Both the position numbers and the translations under genes were made by a program. 6,674 bases of DNA. It comes from Oscillospiraceae bacterium. Its GTDB lineage: Bacteria > Bacillota > Clostridia > Oscillospirales > Ruminococcaceae. Of the stretch, positions 1 to 6,672 are shown piece by piece; position 1 is the first letter of the stretch, and the number at the start of each line of letters is the position of its first letter. The stretch is from the NCBI GenBank assembly GCA_017451665.1, contig JAFTNX010000112.1:1-6674 (forward strand), written 5' to 3'. The notes under the pieces are model-generated. The model made no database searches and was not told where the DNA came from. It saw only the letters and a list, made by a program, of their open reading frames with translations.

Positions 1-129
1 AGTAGCTGTATCCTCAGAAAGCTTTTTTCTGAAAACAACACTTACAGAGCTTGCTTTGAATTTATCATCTCTTACAACAGTAAGGGCGATTTTGTCGCCG
101 ATAACTTCTCTTTTATAGTCTGTTGCCAT
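1..129 (-). CDS. M16-family (insulinase/pitrilysin-like) peptidase homologue, N-terminal 43 codons only
   Basis: Partial gene that begins at ATG 129-127 and leaves the window at base 1. The 43 visible residues begin MATDYKREVIGDKIALTVVR and continue through DDKFKASSVSVVFRKKLSED. The pattern 'short beta strand, then DKFK(T/A)xS(I/V)SVxF, then xxLSEDTAT' is how YmfF-type M16 proteins of Firmicutes start. Those are paired M16 subunits in which one member may be catalytically inactive, and some are linked to EF-P modification in Bacillus. The zinc motif (HxxEH in active members) lies beyond the window, so activity cannot be judged. The start is well supported by an AAAGGAG ribosome binding site at 139-145, 9 nt upstream. 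The gene follows a 96-nt gap with its own promoter candidate, so it probably begins a new transcription unit. The family call rests on recalled sequence resemblance over a short stretch. Confidence 0.7.
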   Translation of the reverse strand, partial: MATDYKREVIGDKIALTVVRDDKFKASSVSVVFRKKLSEDTAT

Positions 130-159
130 AAATCAAATCTCCTTTTTAAAATAACACCC

Positions 160-182
160 TATTAGTATATCACATACTAATA
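160..182. repeat. Perfect 9-bp inverted repeat overlapping the -10 box (operator candidate)
   Basis: TATTAGTAT at 160-168 and its exact complement ATACTAATA at 174-182 are separated by a 5-nt centre (ATCAC). The repeat covers the -10 element and part of the spacer of the promoter reading toward the M16-family gene, which is where a dimeric repressor would block RNA polymerase. It is not a convincing terminator: the stem is almost all A/T and no T-run follows directly in the direction of transcription. Which protein binds it, if any, cannot be told from this window. Confidence 0.6.
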
Positions 183-192
183 AAAATTTCCA
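164..192 (-). promoter_or_regulatory. Predicted sigma-A promoter with extended -10 for the M16-family gene
   Basis: Read on the minus strand, a TGGAAA -35 element (187-192, 4 of 6 matches to TTGACA) is followed by a 17-nt spacer. Then comes TATACT (164-169, 5 of 6 matches to TATAAT), preceded by TGA at 172-170, which gives the extended -10 form TGnTATACT. Transcription would start near 157, leaving a leader of roughly 28 nt that contains the AAAGGAG ribosome binding site. Spacing and the extended -10 make this better than a chance AT-rich match, but no experimental start is known. Confidence 0.6.
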
Positions 193-225
193 TAGAAAAT
201 AACAAATTTTCATTTGATTATCATT

Positions 226-390
226 TTAAATAACTGTATAGGTGAAGTTTTCCCACAAAAGATACACGCCTTCATCTGTTTCATCAGGAAGAAGTGCCAT
301 AGCTACAAGCAGGTCCTCTTTTGTTTCAACATTTTCAAGATGTGCATAATCTCCGTCTATTTTTGTAACAAGATATTTAATAGGATTCAT
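226..390 (-). CDS. Small 54-aa protein of unknown function, coupled to dnaE (weak DUF3006-like pattern)
   Basis: ATG at 390-388, stop TAA at 228-226. The protein is acidic, with no signal peptide, membrane segment or cysteine. It starts MNPIKYLVTKIDGDYAHLEN and ends in a Trp/Phe/Tyr-containing tail (LLWENFTYTVI). The order 'I-D-G-D-Y-A-x-L ... (V/I)xxALLPxExxEG' recalls DUF3006-type small beta-barrel-like proteins (a 'DGDYAV...LP...EGD' pattern), but this is recalled resemblance and no function follows from it. The evidence for a real gene is good: an AAAGGA ribosome binding site (398-403) lies inside the last dnaE codons with 7-nt spacing, and the ATG comes 1 nt after the dnaE stop (TGA-T-ATG). 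That layout is typical of translational coupling. It is the last gene of the murB-to-dnaE run. Confidence 0.75.
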   Translation of the reverse strand: MNPIKYLVTKIDGDYAHLENVETKEDLLVAMALLPDETDEGVYLLWENFTYTVI

Positions 391-391
391 A

Positions 392-3300
392 TCAGTTTCC
401 TTTCAGTAAAGTAAATCTAACGTTGTCATTACCTGCGATTTCAAAGAGCTTTGCTACTGTTTCATCTGTAATATCAATGGTTTCAAAGCCTTTAAGTGTG
501 GTAATCTTCTTTAAGTCGTCAAGATAAAACAGAAGCTTTCCTTCGCCCTTGTTATCTGATGCGAATTTCTTTATTCTTTCTATCTTATCTTTTTCGTCTG
601 TTTTAAGCTTTACGCACACGTTACGCTTTTTACAGTTTGATACAAAATTCTCAACAGGAATGATTTCATCAGCGATAACCTTAGGTTCTTCGTCATCTTT
701 AAGAGAAATATGCCCTTTGATTTCAAAAATACTGTTATTTACAAGCTTTGAAACATTAGCCTCAAATATATTCGGGAATATAATTACTTCAATTGATGAT
801 GTATTGTCTTCAAAAACAGTAAAAGCCATACGCCCACCGTTTCTTGTTGTAAACAGCTTTCTTGAACGCATCATTCCAAGGAAATTAACCTTCTGATTAT
901 CAGGAACGCTGTATTCACCATCTTCATTTTCAAGAAGAAGTGAAGAAATCTCAATATGCTTTGATGCAATTGACAAATGCTTATAAGCGTCAAGTGGGTG
1001 TCCTGAAACGTACATTCCCATTACTTCTTTTTCATATTCAAGAAGTGTCATTGTGTCGTATTCTTCAACGTAAGGTATTTCATAACCTGTTGAAATATCC
1101 TCACTGCTGTCACCAAAAAGGTCAACCTGTCCCTCAACCTCATTACGCTTAAAGCTGTTAGCACCTGAAATTATATTTTCAAAATTCTGCATCATCATTC
1201 TTCTGTTTTCAGGGAAAGAATCGAAAGCACCACTCTTTATAAAAGCCTCTATTGCTCTTGAATTTATATCCTTGCCACTGCATCTTTCACAGAAGTCTAC
1301 AAGATTTTTGAAAGGACCTTTTCTGTTTCTTTCAGCAATAACATTTTCAATAGCATTTCTGCCAAGAGATTTAACAGCTAAAAGTGCAAATCTTATTCCC
1401 TCTTCCTCAACAGAAAAACCTATATCCGATTTATTTACATCAATTTTCAGAATTTTTATACCACTTTTTTCGCAGTCGCCACAATATTCAACAAGCTTAT
1501 TTCCACCTTCAAGCATAACAGATGTCATAAGTGCAGCCATATATTCTTTAAGATAATGGCATTTAAGATAGGCTGTCTGATAAGCTACTGTTGCATAAGC
1601 AGCAGCGTGGGATTTATTAAAAGCATAAGATGCAAAGGAAATCATTTCATCAAAAATCTCATTTGCAACACTTTCAGGCACTCCATTTGCAACTGCACCA
1701 ACGCAGTTTACTGTGCCGTCTTCATTTTTTGAGCCATAGATAAATGCTTTTCTTTCATTTTCAAGAACGCTGTGCTTTTTCTTAGCCATAGCACGTCTTA
1801 CAACGTCAGCACGACCATAGGAATAGCCTGCAAGTGTTCTGAAAATCTGCATAACCTGTTCCTGATAAACAATACAGCCATAGGTTACTTCAAGAATATC
1901 CTTTAACAGCGGTGTTTTATAGGAAACAAGCTGTGGGTTATGTCTGTTTCTGATATAGGTAGGAATAGAATCCATAGGCCCCGGTCTGTAAAGGGAAATT
2001 ACAGCTATCAAATCTTCAAGTCCAACAGGCTGAAGTCTGACAATTGTATTAGTCATACCCTCGCTTTCAAACTGGAATACACCATAGGTATCCCCTCGTG
2101 ACAGCATTTCAAAAACAGCTTTATCATCATAAGGAATTTTATCTATTGAAAAATCAGGATTCTTCTTTCGGATTTCCATTTCACAGTTATGAATAACTGT
2201 AAGGTTTCTGAGTCCCAGAAAGTCAATTTTCAAAAGTCCGAGGCTTTCAAGAATTGTCATCGTATACTGAGTGGTTATCTGTTCTTCGTTCTTCTGCAAA
2301 GGCACATAATGGCTTACTGGTTCCTTTGTAATAACAACGCCTGCTGCATGAGTCGAGCAGTTTCTTGGCATACCCTCAACCTTTTTAGCCATTTCAATCA
2401 AATCATAAACCTGCGAATCTCTTTCGCAGAGTTCTTTAAGTTCAGGTGAGTATTCAAGAACATTTTCAAGATTTACATTAAAATCTCTCGGAATCATCTT
2501 GGCAACGCTGTCAGCAAGCTGATACGGAAGTGCCATAGCCCTTGCAACGTCACGGACAGCTGCTCTTGCCTTTAATGTACCAAAAGTAACAATCTGTGCG
2601 ACGTGGTCAGCGCCGTATTTTTCAGTTACATAGTCAATAACCCTCTGTCTGCCATCGATACAAAAGTCAATATCAAAGTCAGGCATACTTACTCTTTCAG
2701 GATTTAAAAATCTCTCAAAAAGAAGATTGTATTTAAGTGGGTCAATTCCAGTAATCCCGATACAATAAGCACAAAGACTTCCTGCGCCTGAGCCTCGTCC
2801 AGGTCCTACGGGAATATCGTTTTTCTTGGCATAGTTTATAAAATCCCAAACTATGAGATAATAGTCGGTATAGCCCATACCGATTATAACGCTAAGCTCA
2901 TATTCAAGGCGTTTATAAGCCTCATCAGTAGGATTTCCATAGCGTTTTTTAAGTCCCTCATAGCACATATCTCTGAGGAATTTTTCGTTATCATCAATTC
3001 CGTCAATATGAAAATACGGAAGCTTTGTATTTCCGAATTCAAAGTCAAAGTTACACTTATCTGCAATTTCAACGGTATTATGCACAACCTCGCTGTGATT
3101 TGGAAAAAGCTCAAGCATTTCCTCTTCACTTTTTACATAAAACTCGTCTGTCGGGAATTCCATAGCCTTTTCGTCAAGGATAGTTTTTCCCGTTGAAACA
3201 CACATAAGAATTCTCTGTGCTTTTGCGTCATCTTTATTTATATAGTGTGCGTCGTTTGTAGCAACAAGAGGTATATCAGTTTCCCTTGAAAGTCTGTAAA

Positions 3301-3877
3301 GAAGTGGAATAATTCTCTGCTGGTCCTGAAAAAGGTGATTCTGGATTTCTATATAATAATTACCCTTCCCGAAAATCGCCTGATAGGTTATAGCAGTAGT
3401 TTTTGCGCCTTCATAATCATCATTTGAAAGCTTTCTTGCAACTTCACCTGCAAGACAAGCAGACAGACAGATAAGACCTTCAGAATACTTTTTAAGGCAT
3501 TCAAGGTCAACTCTCGGCTTTGAATAAAAGCCTTCTGTATAGCCGATTGAAACAAGCTTAATTAAATTCTGATAGCCTGTTTCGTTTTTACAAAGCAAAA
3601 CAAGATGATATGGATGTGCGTCGATTTTTGGCATCTTATCAAATCGGCCTCTTGGTGAAACATAAACTTCACAGCCGACAATAGGTTTTATCCCCTGTGC
3701 TTTACATTCGTTATAAAACTCAACAGCAGCATACACATTTCCATGGTCTGTAACAGCAACAGCTGTCTGTCCCATAGACTTGACCTTCTTTACAAGGTCT
3801 TTAATTCTGCAAGCGCCGTCAAGAAGCGAATATTCGCTATGGACATGAAGATGCACAAAGCCTTTATTTTCCACCAT
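392..3877 (-). CDS. dnaE: DNA polymerase III subunit alpha (C-family replicative polymerase)
   Basis: A complete 1161-aa polymerase that adds dNTPs at the replication fork in the cytoplasm. Domains in order: PHP domain (about 7-215) with HLHVHSEYS at 9-17, TDHGN at 43-47, E70, H91 and NDAHY at 208-212; palm with GPGRGSGAGS at 358-367 and PDFDIDF at 399-405, giving probable catalytic D402 and D404, plus D552 in KIDFLGL; thumb/fingers with SLYRPGPMD (628-636) and YGCIVYQEQVMQI; helix-hairpin-helix region (about 835-885); QVDLF at 917-921, matching the internal beta-clamp binding motif of E. coli DnaE; OB fold (about 990-1075); and an 85-residue tail. Length is close to E. coli DnaE (1160 aa). 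Firmicutes usually also carry PolC, so this may be the lagging-strand/primer-extending enzyme; that second gene is not in view. ATG 3877-3875 follows AAAGAGGTGAT; codon 2 is GTG and could also initiate. The gene lies 30 nt after whiA. Confidence 0.97.
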   Translation of the reverse strand: MVENKGFVHLHVHSEYSLLDGACRIKDLVKKVKSMGQTAVAVTDHGNVYAAVEFYNECKAQGIKPIVGCEVYVSPRGRFDKMPKIDAHPYHLVLLCKNETGYQNLIKLVSIGYTEGFYSKPRVDLECLKKYSEGLICLSACLAGEVARKLSNDDYEGAKTTAITYQAIFGKGNYYIEIQNHLFQDQQRIIPLLYRLSRETDIPLVATNDAHYINKDDAKAQRILMCVSTGKTILDEKAMEFPTDEFYVKSEEEMLELFPNHSEVVHNTVEIADKCNFDFEFGNTKLPYFHIDGIDDNEKFLRDMCYEGLKKRYGNPTDEAYKRLEYELSVIIGMGYTDYYLIVWDFINYAKKNDIPVGPGRGSGAGSLCAYCIGITGIDPLKYNLLFERFLNPERVSMPDFDIDFCIDGRQRVIDYVTEKYGADHVAQIVTFGTLKARAAVRDVARAMALPYQLADSVAKMIPRDFNVNLENVLEYSPELKELCERDSQVYDLIEMAKKVEGMPRNCSTHAAGVVITKEPVSHYVPLQKNEEQITTQYTMTILESLGLLKIDFLGLRNLTVIHNCEMEIRKKNPDFSIDKIPYDDKAVFEMLSRGDTYGVFQFESEGMTNTIVRLQPVGLEDLIAVISLYRPGPMDSIPTYIRNRHNPQLVSYKTPLLKDILEVTYGCIVYQEQVMQIFRTLAGYSYGRADVVRRAMAKKKHSVLENERKAFIYGSKNEDGTVNCVGAVANGVPESVANEIFDEMISFASYAFNKSHAAAYATVAYQTAYLKCHYLKEYMAALMTSVMLEGGNKLVEYCGDCEKSGIKILKIDVNKSDIGFSVEEEGIRFALLAVKSLGRNAIENVIAERNRKGPFKNLVDFCERCSGKDINSRAIEAFIKSGAFDSFPENRRMMMQNFENIISGANSFKRNEVEGQVDLFGDSSEDISTGYEIPYVEEYDTMTLLEYEKEVMGMYVSGHPLDAYKHLSIASKHIEISSLLLENEDGEYSVPDNQKVNFLGMMRSRKLFTTRNGGRMAFTVFEDNTSSIEVIIFPNIFEANVSKLVNNSIFEIKGHISLKDDEEPKVIADEIIPVENFVSNCKKRNVCVKLKTDEKDKIERIKKFASDNKGEGKLLFYLDDLKKITTLKGFETIDITDETVAKLFEIAGNDNVRFTLLKGN
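398..403 (-). promoter_or_regulatory. Ribosome binding site of the small gene, embedded in the 3' end of dnaE
   Basis: AAAGGA formed by the AAA GGA (Lys-Gly) codons three and two positions before the last sense codon region of dnaE, 7 nt ahead of ATG 390-388. Ribosomes finishing dnaE would stop exactly over the next start, so expression of the 54-aa protein is probably tied to dnaE translation. Confidence 0.65.
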
Positions 3878-3907
3878 ATCACCTCTTTCTTTATGTATTC
3901 TTAAGGG

Positions 3908-4831
3908 TTAATTCCCCTGCTTTTTTCTTATATCCTCTGCAATTTTAGAAATTCTTGCAAGTCTGTGGTTAGCACCACTTCGTGAAATCGGTTTGCTTAA
4001 AGCTTGTCCAAGCTCTTTAAGATTATAGTCAGGATTTTCAAGTCTTAGTTCGGCAATCTCCCTTAAATCTTCAGACAATTCGCCGAAACCAATTGTGCTT
4101 TCGATAAGTTCAATATCTTCAATCTGCTTTTCAGATGCTCTTAAAGTTTTTTCGATATTGGCATTATCACAGTTTACAGCACGGTTGATTTTATTTCTGA
4201 TATCCTTTAAAATCTTGATATTCATAATTTCAAGGGAGCTGTTTACAGCACCCATAAGCGTGAGCATATCCTCGATGTTTTCGCTTTCCTTTATGTAAAC
4301 CACCTGAGAATTTTTTCTCTCGGTCTGTTTTGGGATAATACCATAATTTTCAATTATGAGAAGTCCGAAAAAGTTACAAAGTGCGATATTCTGAAAAACA
4401 AGTTCAAAATGATAGTCTTTATTTGGGTCACTTATACTTCCACAAGAAATAAATGCCCCACCAAAAAGCTGTGGAAGAAGTTTTTTCTTTGGAAGCACTG
4501 CTTTTTCAAAGTTATTTTCTGCATAATCATAAGGCAGTTTATAATAAGAAAACAGCTTTTTTGCGTTAGTTTCATTGACTTCTGCTGTAAAGACAGTTGA
4601 TTTTGTTTTTTTGTTTTCTAAAACAGAAACAGCATTTTCGTCTTCGCAGATTTTATTTATACTTCTCACAAAAAACTGCATTGTTTTTTCGTTTTCAGTC
4701 ACGAAAAGAACGCCTTCAGGACTGATTTCCTTGCAGGTATAAAGCATACCAAGCAGGCAGGCATCAGCCTTTGGGCGTGAATTTATTTCATCAAGTATTT
4801 CGCTTTTAACATGGAATGAAAAAGACTCCAT
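3908..4831 (-). CDS. whiA: DNA-binding protein WhiA (sporulation/division regulator homologue)
   Basis: A 307-aa protein, normal for WhiA. The N-terminal part (about 1-200) is the LAGLIDADG-like fold related to homing endonucleases but without nuclease function in this family; its second repeat contains GGAFISCGSISDPNKDYHFE at about 124-143. The linker/HTH half shows the signature RNKINRAVNCDNANIEKTL at 212-230, then RASEKQIEDI. The C-terminal helix-turn-helix spans about 251-292, with LKELGQAL and SRSGANHRLARI. In Streptomyces WhiA activates sporulation genes with WhiB; in Bacillus it affects cell division and chromosome segregation without a clear transcription role. Here I infer the Bacillus-like role. 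The ATG has AAAGGA at 4839-4844, 7 nt upstream. The gene starts 16 nt after rapZ, so co-transcription is likely. The residue before GAF is Gly where I recall Arg in many family members. Confidence 0.95.
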   Translation of the reverse strand: MESFSFHVKSEILDEINSRPKADACLLGMLYTCKEISPEGVLFVTENEKTMQFFVRSINKICEDENAVSVLENKKTKSTVFTAEVNETNAKKLFSYYKLPYDYAENNFEKAVLPKKKLLPQLFGGAFISCGSISDPNKDYHFELVFQNIALCNFFGLLIIENYGIIPKQTERKNSQVVYIKESENIEDMLTLMGAVNSSLEIMNIKILKDIRNKINRAVNCDNANIEKTLRASEKQIEDIELIESTIGFGELSEDLREIAELRLENPDYNLKELGQALSKPISRSGANHRLARISKIAEDIRKKQGN

Positions 4832-4847
4832 AGCTAAATCCTTTCAA

Positions 4848-5708
4848 TTAGTGTTTATCAATATCTCTGTGTGTAATTCTGATTTTAAGTTTTTCGTCTG
4901 TGAGATGCTTATAAATAGCCTCAGCAAATGTAACAGACCTGTGTTTTCCACCAGTACAGCCAAAAGCAATGACAAGCTGTGACTTGCCCTCTTTTTTATA
5001 AAGTGGAATTAAAAAGTCAATCAAATCCTTTAATTTTGCAAGAAGTGTCTGTGCCTCTTCAAAATTAAGAACATATCCTGAAACCTCACTCTGAAGTCCT
5101 GTTTTATTTTTAAGTTCAGGAACATAGAATGGGTTAGGAAGACATCTTACGTCAAATACAAGGTCAGCTTCAGTATAGTTTCCGTATTTGAAACCAAAGG
5201 AAACAACATCTATATGCATAAAATCGTCGTTTTCATCAAGGAAAATATCGTAAATTCTCTGTTTGAATTCACCTGTTGATGAGAAAGAAGTATCAATATA
5301 ATAATCAGCGTATTCCTTAATTCCCGAAAGCATATCTCTTTCGCTGATAACTGCTCTCTTGATATTTCCTGAGCAAGCCTCGTCAAGTGGGTGCTTACGA
5401 CGGGTTTCTTTATATCTTCTTACGATAACGTCATCATTTGAGTCAAGGAAAAGAATTTTTACGTCATAATGATTTGAACGCAGTTCGTTAATTGTATCGT
5501 TAAGCTGTAAAAAGAAATCTCCACCTCTTATGTCAACTACAAAGGCAACTTTTGTAATTTTTCCATCAGATTTGGAACAGATATTAGCAAATTTAGGTAT
5601 AAGTTCAGGTGGCATATTATCTATACAATAATATCCCATATCTTCAAGGACATCAACTGCACTTGATTTACCACTTCCTGACATACCTGTAACAACTACA
5701 AACTGCAT
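4848..5708 (-). CDS. rapZ: RapZ/YvcJ family nucleotide-binding (P-loop) and RNA-binding protein
   Basis: A 286-aa protein, close to E. coli RapZ (284 aa) and Bacillus YvcJ. The N-terminal nucleotide-binding domain has the Walker A motif GMSGSGKS at 8-15, then LEDMGYYCIDNMPPELIP (21-38), DIRGG at 59-63, and FLDS with RRYKETRRKHPL at 87-108. The C-terminal domain has SFGFKYG (160-166), DVRCLPNPFYVPEL (176-189) and the invariant GCTGGKHRS (240-248). In E. coli this C-terminal half binds the small RNA GlmZ and controls glucosamine-6-phosphate synthase in response to GlcN6P; in Bacillus the protein hydrolyses nucleotides and influences competence. RNA targets in Clostridia are not established, so a cell-wall precursor sensing role is inferred from family and from the neighbour murB. 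The AAGGAG site (5716-5721) overlaps the murB stop codon, 7 nt before ATG. Confidence 0.95.
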   Translation of the reverse strand: MQFVVVTGMSGSGKSSAVDVLEDMGYYCIDNMPPELIPKFANICSKSDGKITKVAFVVDIRGGDFFLQLNDTINELRSNHYDVKILFLDSNDDVIVRRYKETRRKHPLDEACSGNIKRAVISERDMLSGIKEYADYYIDTSFSSTGEFKQRIYDIFLDENDDFMHIDVVSFGFKYGNYTEADLVFDVRCLPNPFYVPELKNKTGLQSEVSGYVLNFEEAQTLLAKLKDLIDFLIPLYKKEGKSQLVIAFGCTGGKHRSVTFAEAIYKHLTDEKLKIRITHRDIDKH

Positions 5709-5719
5709 AAAATCACTCC

Positions 5720-6631
5720 TTAGTATTTCAAAATCTTAACTTCACATTCAAGGAAAAAGCCTGTTTCCTTTAAAACCTTTTCCTGCACCTGTGAAATAAG
5801 CGATGTAACATCTTCACAAGTAGCATTGTTATTATTTATCACAAAGCCACAATGTTTTTCTGACACCATTGCGCCACCTACTGCAAAACCTCTAAGACCA
5901 CAGTCCTGAATAAGCTTTCCTGCAAACTGTCCCACAGGTCTTTTGAATGTTGAGCCTGCATTAGGGTATTCAAGTGGCTGTTTATCCTTACGTCTTGACA
6001 TAAGGTCATTCATTTTTTCGCTGATAAGGTCTTTATCGCCTTTTTTAAGTTCAAAAACAGCAGAAACGATTATCTCGTCTTTGCTCTGAAAAGCACTATG
6101 ACGATATGACAAATCCATTTCATCTTTTGTGTATTTTTTCACATTACCATTCATATCAACAGTTTCACAGGAAACAATAACGTCTTTTACTTCTCCGTCA
6201 TAAGCGCCTGCATTCATAAACACAGCACCACCCACAGTACCAGGAATTCCATAAGCAAATTCAAGTCCTGTAAGGCTGTTATCAAGTGCAGAATTACAAA
6301 GCTTTTTAAGTGAAGTACCTGCTGAAACTGAGATAGTAGTATCATTCACAAGAGAAATATTATCCATATTTTTTCCAATTTTAATAACTACACCATTAAA
6401 GCCTTTGTCGTCAAAAAGAAGATTTGAGCCGTTACCGATTACGTTGAATCTGACATCAAGCTCCTTAATCTTTTTTATGATTTCACAAAGCATATCTGTA
6501 TCTGACGGCAAAATAACAGCAGGACATTCGCCACCGATTTTAAAGGTTGTATAATCTCTGAGAAGCTGATTTTTTCTCACTTCACAGTTTAATTCTTCAC
6601 AAAAACCTATCAAAGAATTTATCTTTTCCAA
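5720..6631 (-). CDS. murB: UDP-N-acetylenolpyruvoylglucosamine reductase (MurB), TTG start
   Basis: A 303-aa FAD enzyme that reduces UDP-GlcNAc-enolpyruvate with NADPH to UDP-MurNAc, the second committed cytoplasmic step of peptidoglycan synthesis. The FAD-binding region shows TTFKIGGECPAVILP (28-42), NVIGNGSNLLF (63-73), SVSAGTSL (101-108) and the phosphate-binding stretch YGIPGTVGGAVFMNAGAYDG (127-146). The substrate domain shows SYRHS (R177), YPNAGSTFKRP (S227, the proton donor position) and LECEVKI near the end, with E297 the likely catalytic glutamate. The YPNAGS form and short length fit type II MurB as in Bacillus and Staphylococcus. The start is TTG at 6631-6629: a TGA lies in frame three codons upstream, and the next in-frame ATG (residue 47) would remove the conserved TFKIGG. 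AGGGG at 6640-6644, 8 nt away, is the likely ribosome binding site. It is the first gene of the run. Confidence 0.96.
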   Translation of the reverse strand: MEKINSLIGFCEELNCEVRKNQLLRDYTTFKIGGECPAVILPSDTDMLCEIIKKIKELDVRFNVIGNGSNLLFDDKGFNGVVIKIGKNMDNISLVNDTTISVSAGTSLKKLCNSALDNSLTGLEFAYGIPGTVGGAVFMNAGAYDGEVKDVIVSCETVDMNGNVKKYTKDEMDLSYRHSAFQSKDEIIVSAVFELKKGDKDLISEKMNDLMSRRKDKQPLEYPNAGSTFKRPVGQFAGKLIQDCGLRGFAVGGAMVSEKHCGFVINNNNATCEDVTSLISQVQEKVLKETGFFLECEVKILKY

Positions 6632-6639
6632 GTTTCACA

Positions 6640-6644
6640 CCCCT
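6640..6644 (-). promoter_or_regulatory. Ribosome binding site supporting the TTG start of murB
   Basis: AGGGG (continuing GGGGTG) lies 8 nt before TTG 6631-6629 on the minus strand. Two GTG triplets overlap this region, but the one in frame with murB is followed at once by TGA, so only the TTG can open the full reading frame. Confidence 0.6.
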
Positions 6645-6666
6645 ATAAAAGTTTAATATTACGCTT

Positions 6667-6672
6667 ATTATA
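6667..6672 (-). promoter_or_regulatory. Perfect TATAAT -10 box candidate upstream of murB
   Basis: The minus strand reads TATAAT at 6672-6667, 35 nt before the murB TTG, giving a leader of roughly 28 nt. A -35 element would fall outside the window, so the promoter cannot be confirmed, and such hexamers are common in AT-rich DNA. Its position suits a promoter for the murB-rapZ-whiA-dnaE run. Confidence 0.4.

Noticed and set aside
183..214. Possible terminator after the small gene: AAAATTT ... AAATTTT arms on the minus strand
   Set aside because: The arms are only A/T, the loop is about 14 nt, and there is no GC stem with a T-run; a stable terminator hairpin is not supported.
214..414. 66-codon plus-strand reading frame across the small gene and the dnaE end
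   Set aside because: It is antisense to the better-supported 54-aa gene, has a low-complexity Ile/Phe/Cys-rich product and lacks a clear ribosome binding site.
2884..3129. 81-codon minus-strand frame inside dnaE
   Set aside because: It lies in another frame of the dnaE PHP/palm region, whose protein is continuous and conserved there; the alternative product shows no recognisable motif.
3878..3907. Internal promoter between whiA and dnaE
   Set aside because: The gap is only 30 nt and contains no pair of -35/-10 elements at proper spacing; it mainly holds the dnaE ribosome binding site.
4095..4600. Plus-strand frames opposite whiA (67 and 63 codons)
   Set aside because: Hydrophobic, Ser/Phe/Ile-rich products typical of the complement of AT-rich coding DNA; whiA is intact on the other strand.
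3908..4831. LAGLIDADG-like domain as evidence of a homing endonuclease or mobile element
   Set aside because: The RNKINRAVNCDNAN signature and C-terminal HTH identify WhiA, a domesticated relative; no intron, intein junction or flanking repeats are seen.
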